DNA from: Paracoccaceae bacterium
GTDB taxonomy: Bacteria; Pseudomonadota; Alphaproteobacteria; Rhodobacterales; Rhodobacteraceae
Reading direction: 5' to 3'
DNA length: 5,432 nucleotides
Assembly: GCA_007134805.1 (NCBI GenBank)
Contig: SLKB01000254.1
Span: 1-5,432 of the forward strand
A program made the position numbers and the translations under genes. This document shows, one piece after another, positions 1 through 5,154 of the stretch (positions within the stretch are counted from its first letter, which is position 1; every line of letters starts with the position of its first letter). The notes below the pieces were generated by a model. The model was given only the letters and a program-made list of their open reading frames with translations. It made no database searches and was not told where the DNA came from.

Positions 1-102
1 CGCTGGCTCTTGATCGATCGCGGCCGCTGCCTCGGTGCGGATACGCTCCCATACCGGGTCAAGTGCAGACAATTTGGGTGAGATGTCAGATCGGGTCGGC
101 AT
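1..102 (-). CDS. cysE: Serine O-acetyltransferase, N-terminal fragment (cut by window edge)
   Basis: This is the first 34 codons of a gene running leftwards out of the window. It starts at an ATG (102-100) behind a good ribosome site, AGAGGA, seven bases upstream (complement of 110-115). The visible peptide contains LDPVWERIRTEAAAAIDQEPA (residues 14-34). That matches the start of the helical N-terminal domain of serine acetyltransferases, which typically reads DPVW-x-RIR-x-EA followed by an EP motif. CysE acetylates L-serine with acetyl-CoA to give O-acetylserine, the acceptor for sulfide in cysteine synthesis, in the cytoplasm. The catalytic left-handed beta-helix domain lies outside the window, so the identification rests on this short motif only. 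It is on the same strand as the two genes upstream, with a 90-base gap that may hold its own promoter. Confidence 0.72.
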   Translation of the reverse strand, partial: MPTRSDISPKLSALDPVWERIRTEAAAAIDQEPA

Positions 103-109
103 GGCGATG

Positions 110-115
110 TCCTCT
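110..115 (-). promoter_or_regulatory. Ribosome binding site of cysE
   Basis: On the minus strand AGAGGA lies seven bases before the ATG at 102. It supports the reading of this truncated frame as a real gene start. Confidence 0.6.
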
Positions 116-146
116 TCCCTGGCGTGTCAGACGTCCCTGATGCCTT

Positions 147-163
147 CGTGAAATAACCTCACG
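147..163. repeat. Short inverted repeat upstream of cysE
   Basis: CGTGA and TCACG form a perfect 5-base inverted repeat around an AT-rich 7-base centre (AATAACC on the plus strand). It lies 45-61 bases before the cysE start and 30 bases after the end of the OlsB-like gene. On the minus strand it overlaps a weak promoter-like pair, TTGCAT then TATTTC with a 16-base spacer. It could be an operator or a poor hairpin, and arms this short can also arise by chance. No known regulator motif was recognised. Confidence 0.2.
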
Positions 164-192
164 GCCGAAAAATGCAATGTCAGCGCACCGCA

Positions 193-975
193 TTATTGGC
201 GAGACAATCCACTGAGAAGGCGCACGCGGCGCGATGGCAGTGTGCTGAGGTCAACGGCCGTGAAAACATGAAGCGTGTCTAGGTCGAGATCGCGCACGGC
301 ATGGTCCGACACCCAGGCACCGAGCCCCAGGTAAAGACGCAACAGCCCCGGCATGTCGGCCGCCTCGGGCTGCATCTCTGAGGCCAGGCTAACAAGATCG
401 ACAATCCGCCCGGAACGTCGCCCGGGACGCAGATGCGCCGGGCCCAGATGATCCCGTGCCAGGTGAGACAAGGCAGGCGCGTGCTCACGTGGATCTGCGC
501 CGGGAAAACTGGTGCACCCGATCAGCAATTGCGCCCCCGAACTGTGCGCCGCGCGCGCGATCCCGGCGAGCAACGCGCGCAGGATATCGGGATTGGCGCG
601 ATGGTCCGGCCGCAGGCATAGACGGCCGATCTCAAGCAGGCGCCGGCGCTCCCGCGCAAGCGGGCTCAGGTCGTAGAATTGCGCAGAATAACTGGTCTCG
701 ATCGCGGCACGACCATCAAGCAAGCGCAATCGGGCAGTCGCCAGCAACTCTTCAGTCCCGCGCACCGAAACCATCAGATGCAGGCAATGGGGATCAAAGG
801 CGTCCTGATCGTCCTGTTTTGCCCGATCGCCCCGGAAGATCACCGCGCGCAGGGCGAGCGCCTTCAACCGTTCCGCCGCGTTCCGGGCCGCTGCAATCTG
901 CAACTGTCCAAGGTAGAAGGTAGGCAACGCAAGCGGGCCGGTTTGCGAGGTTGGATCCGTAGGTTCCGCTGGCAT
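193..975 (-). CDS. OlsB-family GNAT N-acyltransferase (ornithine lipid synthesis type)
   Basis: A 260-residue protein of the OlsB branch of the GNAT fold. OlsB enzymes transfer a 3-hydroxyacyl chain from acyl-ACP to the alpha-amino group of ornithine, giving lyso-ornithine lipid at the inner membrane. Visible family marks, in order: LRAVIF (42-47); DAFDPHCLHLMV (58-69); FYDLSPL (100-106); LEIGRLCLRPDHR (114-126), the conserved ELGR-x-C-x-HP-x-YR region; IGCTSFPGADP (152-162); and YLGLGAWVSDHAVRDLD (215-231) before the C-terminal beta strand. ATG 975 is chosen because GGAGGA and GGGGA lie just upstream. A TTG at 1020 would add 15 residues and overlap the bamE stop. The gene directly follows bamE, so the two are probably co-transcribed. 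No olsA acyltransferase is visible, so the substrate may not be ornithine. The family call is firm; the exact substrate is inference. Confidence 0.82.
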   Translation of the reverse strand: MPAEPTDPTSQTGPLALPTFYLGQLQIAAARNAAERLKALALRAVIFRGDRAKQDDQDAFDPHCLHLMVSVRGTEELLATARLRLLDGRAAIETSYSAQFYDLSPLARERRRLLEIGRLCLRPDHRANPDILRALLAGIARAAHSSGAQLLIGCTSFPGADPREHAPALSHLARDHLGPAHLRPGRRSGRIVDLVSLASEMQPEAADMPGLLRLYLGLGAWVSDHAVRDLDLDTLHVFTAVDLSTLPSRRVRLLSGLSRQ

Positions 976-1016
976 GTCGTCCCCCGCATCCTCCGCCGAC
1001 GCGCGTGCGTTGCCCC

Positions 1017-1478
1017 TCAATCCCGCCCGAGCGCTTGTGCCGCGTCAAATCGCCCAAAGTTTCGCAATATCTGGCGCAACAAGGTCGCGCGCGTGTCACC
1101 TGTGCTCGTCACCCGCCGCGACAAGGGGACGACTTCCCCATCCTCAAGGCCGAAGCGCTCGATACTGCTGACAAGGTCATTCTGATTGAACGATATCGCG
1201 ACCAGCTCGCGCCGCTGCTCCACGGGCGCGCGCCAGCCGCGATGCAGCCAGTCGCTTTGCACATAATACCAAGACGAGCCTTCCATGACACCGGTCATTC
1301 CGGGCCGCCCGATCTTTTCGGCGACATCGTCGCGCGTGTCGCGGCCCACATCGATCTCTGCAAGCTGCGTGTCATCGGGCGCGTAGCCATGAAACCGCTG
1401 AATCGGACTGCACGCGGTCATTGCGATGCAGGCCACTGCGCCGATGATCAAGATCGCCCTCGCCTTCAAACCTCGCAT
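1017..1478 (-). CDS. bamE: Outer membrane protein assembly factor BamE (SmpA/OmlA lipoprotein)
   Basis: A 153-residue lipoprotein of the BamE/SmpA-OmlA family, a small subunit of the BAM complex that folds beta-barrel proteins into the outer membrane, acting from its periplasmic face. A charged start (MRGLKAR) leads into a hydrophobic segment (8-20) and a lipobox-like MTAC ending at Cys23, then the family's CSPIQRFHGYAP. The mature part shows DVGRDTRDDVAEKIGRPG (43-60), the 'G-x-(T/D)RxxVxxxlGxP' element of the fold, then SSWYYVQS (68-75), VAISFNQNDLVSSIERF (93-109) and LEDGEVVPLSRRVT (111-124). ATG 1478 is preferred over the longer in-frame start at 1598 because GGAAGG lies four bases before it and a signal peptide begins at once. 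The Met at lipobox position -3 is unusual. Its stop codon sits against the next gene, which suggests one transcript with the OlsB-like gene. Confidence 0.9.
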   Translation of the reverse strand: MRGLKARAILIIGAVACIAMTACSPIQRFHGYAPDDTQLAEIDVGRDTRDDVAEKIGRPGMTGVMEGSSWYYVQSDWLHRGWRAPVEQRRELVAISFNQNDLVSSIERFGLEDGEVVPLSRRVTSTGDTRATLLRQILRNFGRFDAAQALGRD

Positions 1479-1629
1479 CGCGCCTTCCAGCCTCACGCTG
1501 CCCGAGACAAGCCCACCTAGGCTCGTCATGATTTCATAACTCGCATATCCAAGCTTGCCGCGCACTTCAAGAATGGAAGCACTGTGTGTATATACCATCG
1601 AAATCTCTCAAAGTCGAAAGTGCGTCCGC
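1479..1629. promoter_or_regulatory. Divergent intergenic region between bamE and the DUF177 gene
   Basis: These 151 bases separate two divergently transcribed genes, so promoters for both directions should be here. Rightwards, TTCAAG (1566-1571) and TATATA (1589-1594), 17 bases apart, are the best pair and would put transcription start about 28 bases before ATG 1630. Leftwards, TTGAAG (complement of 1565-1570) with TATGCG 17 bases further on is a weaker candidate. The two -35 elements would overlap on opposite strands. None matches consensus well, so only the existence of promoters is well supported, not the exact boxes. Confidence 0.4.
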
Positions 1630-2208
1630 ATGACCGATGAAACTGCCTATCCGCCCCAGACGTCACTGGCTCCGCCACTGCGGCTGACCTCGCTAGAGGG
1701 GCGTGAGCTCCATGATTTCGACCTTAGCCCCGATGCAGCGCTGCGGGCACGGATTGCCGAGCATCTGGGCATTGATCAGTTGCGCAAGTTCCGTTTTTCT
1801 GGGTCGGTGCGCCCGTCCGGCGCGCGCGACTGGAGGATCGAGGCCCATCTCGGCGCGACTGTGGTCCAGCCTTGCGTGCTCACTCTCGCGCCAGTGACGA
1901 CGCGGATCGACGCACCAATGATCCGCCACCTGATCGCCGATCTGCAGGAGCCTGAGGGCCTAGAGGTCGAGATGCATCCTGACGAGACGCGCGAGCCCCT
2001 CGGCACACAGATCGATCTGAGCCAGATCGCGTTAGAGGCGCTGGCCCTGTCGCTGCCAGATTTTCCGAGGTGCGAGGGGGCGCGCCTCGATCCGGACGCG
2101 GCGTTGCGCGCAGCGCCGCCCGGGCAGACGCCTCTGGACGATGACGCAATGAAACCCTTCTCCGGACTGGCCGAACTGCGCGACAAGCTGAGTGGCGGCA
2201 AAAGCTGA
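1630..2208 (+). CDS. DUF177/YceD family protein, encoded upstream of rpmF
   Basis: A 192-residue acidic protein of the DUF177 (YceD) family, whose gene precedes rpmF in many bacteria, including E. coli (yceD-rpmF-plsX-fabH). Plant chloroplast members are needed for 23S rRNA accumulation, so a role in large-subunit assembly is plausible, but the molecular activity is unknown. The sequence shows the family layout: an N-terminal half with a single early cysteine in VVQPCVLTLAPV (78-89), an acidic middle (LQEPEGLEVEMHPDE, 105-119), the conserved IDLSQIALEALALSLPDFPRC (128-148), and a C-terminal KPFSGLAELRDKL (175-187). ATG 1630 gives a normal family length and the usual MTDE-type start. An upstream TTG at 1555 would add 25 residues without family resemblance and would read through the proposed promoter. 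Only a weak GAAAG-like ribosome site precedes ATG 1630. Confidence 0.85.
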   Translation: MTDETAYPPQTSLAPPLRLTSLEGRELHDFDLSPDAALRARIAEHLGIDQLRKFRFSGSVRPSGARDWRIEAHLGATVVQPCVLTLAPVTTRIDAPMIRHLIADLQEPEGLEVEMHPDETREPLGTQIDLSQIALEALALSLPDFPRCEGARLDPDAALRAAPPGQTPLDDDAMKPFSGLAELRDKLSGGKS

Positions 2209-2388
2209 TCCGACCGAGCCGCCGCGCGCGGTTCGTACAGTAACTAATTTGCGAAGCTCATGCGATCAGGGCTTGGAAGCGGGCGGCATTACGTGTAAGT
2301 GGCCCCGACCCGCATCTCCTGTATTTCGCGTCGGGACGCCCCGGGATCCCAGGGGATGACCCAGGCGCTTCCACTATCGAGGTATGAC
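2209..2388 (+). promoter_or_regulatory. Long untranslated leader of rpmF
   Basis: This 180-base stretch between the DUF177 gene and rpmF holds no convincing gene. It begins with a GC-rich hairpin (2215-2235) and contains a TTGGAA (2273-2278) that could be a -35 box, with no good -10 at the proper distance (TAAGTG at 2296 is poor). Near 2331-2356 there are self-complementary GC-rich pieces: CGTCGGGACG, and CCCC pairing with GGGG around GGGATCCC. A good ribosome site, GAGGT (2379-2383), stands five bases before the rpmF ATG. Possible roles are an internal promoter or a ribosomal-protein leader; neither is proven. Confidence 0.3.
2215..2235 (+). terminator. GC-rich hairpin after the DUF177 gene, possible weak terminator
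   Basis: CGAGCCG (2215-2221) pairs with CGGTTCG (2229-2235) with one G-U pair, and one further C-G pair closes a five-base loop. It starts seven bases after the DUF177 stop. There is no run of T directly after it (TACAGTAACTAATTT follows), so it is more likely an attenuating or mRNA-stabilising hairpin than a strong terminator. Confidence 0.25.
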
Positions 2389-2595
2389 ATGGCTGTTCAA
2401 CAGAACCGCGTAACCCGCTCTCGCCGCAACATGCGCCGTGCGCATGATGCATTGGTGGCCGCGAACCCGAATGAATGCCCCAATTGCGGCGAACTCAAGC
2501 GGCCGCATCACGTGTGTCCGTCCTGCGGCTATTACAATGACCGGGAAGTGATCGCCCAGAGCGGCGAGATCGATCTGGAAGACGACGCGGCCTGA
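2389..2595 (+). CDS. rpmF: 50S ribosomal protein L32
   Basis: A 68-residue basic protein that is clearly bacterial L32 (bL32), a component of the large ribosomal subunit that contacts 23S rRNA. The start [20 protein letters not shown] is diagnostic. A zinc ribbon follows: Cys30-x2-Cys33 (CPNC) and Cys43-x2-Cys46 (CPSC), so this is the zinc-binding, four-cysteine form rather than the cysteine-free paralogue. GYYNDREV (47-54) and an acidic tail ([11 protein letters not shown]) complete the usual alphaproteobacterial length. ATG 2389 has GAGGT five bases upstream. An in-frame GTG at 2299 is rejected because the extra 30 residues do not belong to L32. It lies 180 bases after the DUF177 gene and 72 bases before plsX, in the conserved rpmF-plsX-fabH order. 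Confidence 0.97.
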   Translation: MAVQQNRVTRSRRNMRRAHDALVAANPNECPNCGELKRPHHVCPSCGYYNDREVIAQSGEIDLEDDAA

Positions 2596-2667
2596 ACCGC
2601 TGCGTGTCTTGCCCCAGTGTGATTCATGGTAGACCGCCTTGCCGGCAATGCGCAGCCAAAGGATCGC

Positions 2668-3768
2668 ATGACGACAATCTCGGTCGATGCGATGGGGGGC
2701 GATGAAGGCCCGTCTGCGGTCGTTGAGGGCTGTGCGCTCTCTGCCGCTAAGAATTCCGAGATCGCGTTTGTCCTGCATGGTGACGAGGCCGTGCTCAAGA
2801 ATCTGGTGGCGAAGCATCCTACGCTGTCAGGCATCTCGAAGATCCGGCATTGCGCCGATGTTGTGCAGATGGATGACAAGCCAAGCCAGATCATGCGGCG
2901 TGGACAGGAAACGTCGATGTGGTCTTGCGTGACCGCACTGCGCGACGGAGAAGCGCAGGCTGCGGTGTCCTGCGGAAATACCGGGGCTTTGATGGCGATC
3001 TCGATCCTGCGCTTGCGCAAGATCGATGGGGTGCACCGCCCGGCAATTGCCTGCCTCTGGCCTTCGCGCGGGGGTGAAAAGCTGAACACGCTTCTCGATG
3101 TCGGCGCAGATGTTCGGGCAGACGAGGAATCGCTGTTGCAATACGCCATGATGGGTGCGGCCTATTATCGCAATGCAATGGGCGCCCCGCGTCCGCGCGT
3201 GGGATTGCTGAATGTCGGCACGGAAGAGCACAAGGGCCGCACCGAGATAAAGGAAGCCGCACACTTGATCGCAGAGGCGGCCGAATTCGGGCGCTATGAG
3301 TTCGTGGGCTTCGTCGAAGGCAATGATTTGCCGGCTACTCATGTCGATGTGATCGTGACCGACGGGTTCACTGGAAATGTCGCGCTGAAGACGGCGGAAG
3401 GGACCGCGAAGCTCGTCAGCGACGTGCTGCGCGATGAGTTGACGGGTTCGGCCGTGGCGAAGCTGGGCGCGTTGTTTGCCTCCGGATCGCTGCGGCGGCT
3501 CAAGAAGCGCATGGATCCCCGACGCATGAATGGCGGCGTTTTCCTCGGCCTGAATGGAACGGTTGTCAAATCCCACGGCTCCGCCGACGCGACCGGGGTT
3601 TCAGCGGCGATAAAGCTGGCTTTCACCCTGGCGCGCTCGGGGTTTCAGGATCGCATGGCAGAGCGGATTGCATCGATCGCCGAGGCAAGTCAGAAACGAT
3701 TGGCCGAACGTGACCCCGCCACGGCGGCCGAGCGCGCGCGCGGCACAACCGGAACGGAGGCGTCATGA
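2668..3768 (+). CDS. plsX: Phosphate acyltransferase PlsX (acyl-ACP:phosphate)
   Basis: A 366-residue PlsX, the enzyme that converts acyl-ACP and phosphate into acyl-phosphate, which PlsY then uses to acylate glycerol-3-phosphate. It is the peripheral-membrane entry point to phospholipid synthesis. Motifs in order: ISVDAMGGDEGP (4-15), SCGNTGALMA (101-110), GLLNVGTEEHKG (179-190), GFVEGNDL (214-221), VTDGFTGNVALK (230-241) and GLNGTVVKSHGSAD (294-307). ATG 2668 is chosen because AAAGGA lies four bases before it and the family always begins close to the ISVDAMGGD strand. The ATG at 2626 lacks a ribosome site and adds 14 atypical residues. After about residue 335 there is an Ala/Arg/Glu-rich tail of some 30 residues beyond the core. 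The stop overlaps the fabH start (ATGA), which points to coupled translation. Confidence 0.97.
   Translation: MTTISVDAMGGDEGPSAVVEGCALSAAKNSEIAFVLHGDEAVLKNLVAKHPTLSGISKIRHCADVVQMDDKPSQIMRRGQETSMWSCVTALRDGEAQAAVSCGNTGALMAISILRLRKIDGVHRPAIACLWPSRGGEKLNTLLDVGADVRADEESLLQYAMMGAAYYRNAMGAPRPRVGLLNVGTEEHKGRTEIKEAAHLIAEAAEFGRYEFVGFVEGNDLPATHVDVIVTDGFTGNVALKTAEGTAKLVSDVLRDELTGSAVAKLGALFASGSLRRLKKRMDPRRMNGGVFLGLNGTVVKSHGSADATGVSAAIKLAFTLARSGFQDRMAERIASIAEASQKRLAERDPATAAERARGTTGTEAS
3756..3760 (+). promoter_or_regulatory. Ribosome binding site of fabH within the plsX end
   Basis: GGAGG stands four bases before the fabH ATG at 3765 and lies inside the last codons of plsX. Together with the ATGA overlap it fixes the fabH start and indicates that ribosomes finishing plsX can restart on fabH. 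Confidence 0.75.
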
Positions 3769-4745
3769 GCGGGACGCGCAGAGCAGTCATCCGAGGAACA
3801 GGCCACTATCTTCCCGAAAGGATCGTGGCAAATTCGGAATTTTCGCAGACGTTGGACACCTCGGATGAGTGGATCGTCTCGCGTTCAGGCATCGAACGGA
3901 GGCATTTCGCGGCGCCAGATGAATTCACCTCTGACCTTGCAATCGGGGCAGCGAAGGCTGCGCTCGACAACGCCGGCGTCACTCCCGCAGAGATCGACGC
4001 GATCATCGTTGCAACCTCGACACCGGACTTCACCTTTCCCGCGGTCGCGACCCAGGTGCAGGCGGGGCTCGGGATCACCAGGGGCTTTGCTTTCGACATT
4101 CAGGCCGTCTGTGCAGGGTTTGTGTTCGCGCTTGCCAATGCGGATGGCCTGATTGCAGCGGGTCAGGCGCGGCGGATCCTCGTGATCGGCGCCGAGACAT
4201 TCTCCCGGATCCTCGACTGGTCGGACCGCGGCACGGCAGTGTTATTCGGTGACGGCGCGGGCGCTGTCGTGCTTGAAGCGCAGGAGGGAGCTGGCACTTC
4301 GGACGATCGTGGCATCCTGTCGAGCGATCTGAACTCGGATGGCCAGTATCGTGACCTCCTGTATGTCGATGGGGGCGTGTCGCGCACCGGGGCTGCGGGC
4401 GTGCTGCGCATGCAGGGGCGCGAGGTCTTCCGGCATGCCGTCGAGAAACTGGCCGAGACCGCGCGCACTGCCATGGACAAAGCGGGGCTCGGTCCCCACC
4501 AAGTGGACTGGGTCGTCCCACATCAGGCCAATCTCCGAATCATCCGCGGCACAGCGCAGAAGCTGGGATTGCCGATGGAGAAAGTCATTGTCACGGTGCA
4601 GGATCACGGCAATACATCCGCCGCCTCGATCCCGCTTGCGCTTTCTGTCGCAGCCGCTCAGGGGCGGTTCAAACAAGGCGACGTGATCGTGATCGAGGCG
4701 ATTGGCGGTGGATTGAGCTGGGGTGCGATCGTCCTGCGCTGGTAA
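3765..4745 (+). CDS. fabH: Beta-ketoacyl-ACP synthase III (FabH)
   Basis: A 326-residue KAS III, which condenses acetyl-CoA (or another short acyl-CoA) with malonyl-ACP to start type II fatty-acid synthesis in the cytoplasm. The thiolase-fold catalytic triad is complete: Cys116 in DIQAVCAGF, His253 in VVPHQANLRI, and Asn283 in DHGNTSAAS, at positions close to those of E. coli FabH. Other marks are the start RRAVIRGTGHYLPERIVAN, DEWIVSRSGIERRHF (34-48), GAETFSRILDWSDRGTAVLFGDGAGA (142-167) and the C-terminal EAIGGGLSWGAIVLRW. The start overlaps the plsX stop by four bases, so the two are surely one operon. Unlike E. coli, fabH is not followed by fabD; ihfA comes next after a 97-base gap, an order I recall as usual in this alphaproteobacterial group. 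Confidence 0.97.
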   Translation: MSGTRRAVIRGTGHYLPERIVANSEFSQTLDTSDEWIVSRSGIERRHFAAPDEFTSDLAIGAAKAALDNAGVTPAEIDAIIVATSTPDFTFPAVATQVQAGLGITRGFAFDIQAVCAGFVFALANADGLIAAGQARRILVIGAETFSRILDWSDRGTAVLFGDGAGAVVLEAQEGAGTSDDRGILSSDLNSDGQYRDLLYVDGGVSRTGAAGVLRMQGREVFRHAVEKLAETARTAMDKAGLGPHQVDWVVPHQANLRIIRGTAQKLGLPMEKVIVTVQDHGNTSAASIPLALSVAAAQGRFKQGDVIVIEAIGGGLSWGAIVLRW

Positions 4746-4788
4746 CCGCTCATCCATGAGATGAAAATCATAGCGCAAGCCCCTGATA

Positions 4789-4822
4789 TTGACTCGGAAT
4801 TTGCTTTCCCGCATTCTATGCT
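4789..4822 (+). promoter_or_regulatory. Candidate ihfA promoter
   Basis: TTGACT (4789-4794) matches five of six bases of the sigma70-type -35 box. At 17 bases lies CATTCT (4812-4817); TTCTAT (4814-4819) and TATGCT (4817-4822) are other possible -10 boxes. The region is more AT-rich than its surroundings, and start of transcription would fall shortly before ATG 4843. This suggests that ihfA and the merR gene can be expressed apart from the lipid operon. The -10 choice is uncertain. Confidence 0.45.
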
Positions 4823-4842
4823 AAATGGGTTGGGGGAGCATG

Positions 4843-5145
4843 ATGTCTGAGAAAACATTAACACGCATGGATCTCACGGAAGCCGTGTTTCGTGAGGTCG
4901 GGTTGTCGAGGAACGAATCTGCCAATCTGGTCGACAGTGTCTTGCAACATGTGTCCGACGCGTTGGTCCGCGGCGAGCAGGTCAAGATTTCGTCCTTCGG
5001 GACATTTTCGACCCGAGAGAAGAACGCGCGCGTGGGTCGAAACCCGAAGACAGGGGAAGAAGTGCCGATTCTGCCGCGCCGTGTATTGACCTTCCGGCCC
5101 TCGCAACTCATGAAACAGCGGGTTGCGAACGGAAACAGTCTGTAG
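4843..5145 (+). CDS. ihfA: Integration host factor subunit alpha
   Basis: A 100-residue DNA-bending protein of the HU/IHF family. As the alpha subunit it pairs with IHF-beta (not in the window) to bend DNA sharply at specific sites in recombination, replication and promoter architecture. The alpha assignment comes from the N terminus ([20 protein letters not shown]), [30 protein letters not shown] (47-76) and [13 protein letters not shown] (79-91). Pro68 in GRNPKTG is the residue that inserts into the minor groove. Of two adjacent ATGs, 4843 is preferred because GGAG (4835-4838) is then four bases away; from 4840 it would be only one. An ATG at 4825 would add MGWGSM and has no ribosome site. 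The merR start follows the stop by nine bases, which implies co-transcription. Confidence 0.96.
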   Translation: MSEKTLTRMDLTEAVFREVGLSRNESANLVDSVLQHVSDALVRGEQVKISSFGTFSTREKNARVGRNPKTGEEVPILPRRVLTFRPSQLMKQRVANGNSL

Positions 5146-5154
5146 GACCAGCGC

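Noticed and set aside
456..1185. Plus-strand open frames of 155 and 168 codons opposite the OlsB-like gene
   Set aside because: Their peptides are Arg/Pro/Ala-rich and without motifs, while the minus-strand frame carries several family motifs.
1005..1520. 171-codon plus-strand open frame opposite bamE
   Set aside because: It mirrors a clear BamE gene on the other strand and its peptide shows no domain; open antisense frames are expected at this GC content.
2299..2388. N-terminal extension of L32 from GTG 2299
   Set aside because: L32 starts at MAVQQNR in all members I know; the ATG at 2389 has a good ribosome site and the extra residues are unrelated to the family.
2639..2648. 10-base palindrome TTGCCGGCAA upstream of plsX
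   Set aside because: A palindrome of this length and GC-rich core is expected by chance, and it matches no lipid-regulator site that I know, such as FapR or FadR.
2532..3576. Long minus-strand open frames (205 and 249 codons) opposite plsX
   Set aside because: They are shadows of PlsX, whose motifs are complete along its length; the antisense peptides show no recognisable domain.
4749..4772. Hairpin CTCA/TGAG after fabH as a terminator
   Set aside because: The stem has only four or five AT-containing pairs and no T run follows, so it would not stop transcription.
4242..4814. 190-codon minus-strand open frame opposite fabH
   Set aside because: FabH is complete with all three catalytic residues on the plus strand; the antisense frame is without motifs.
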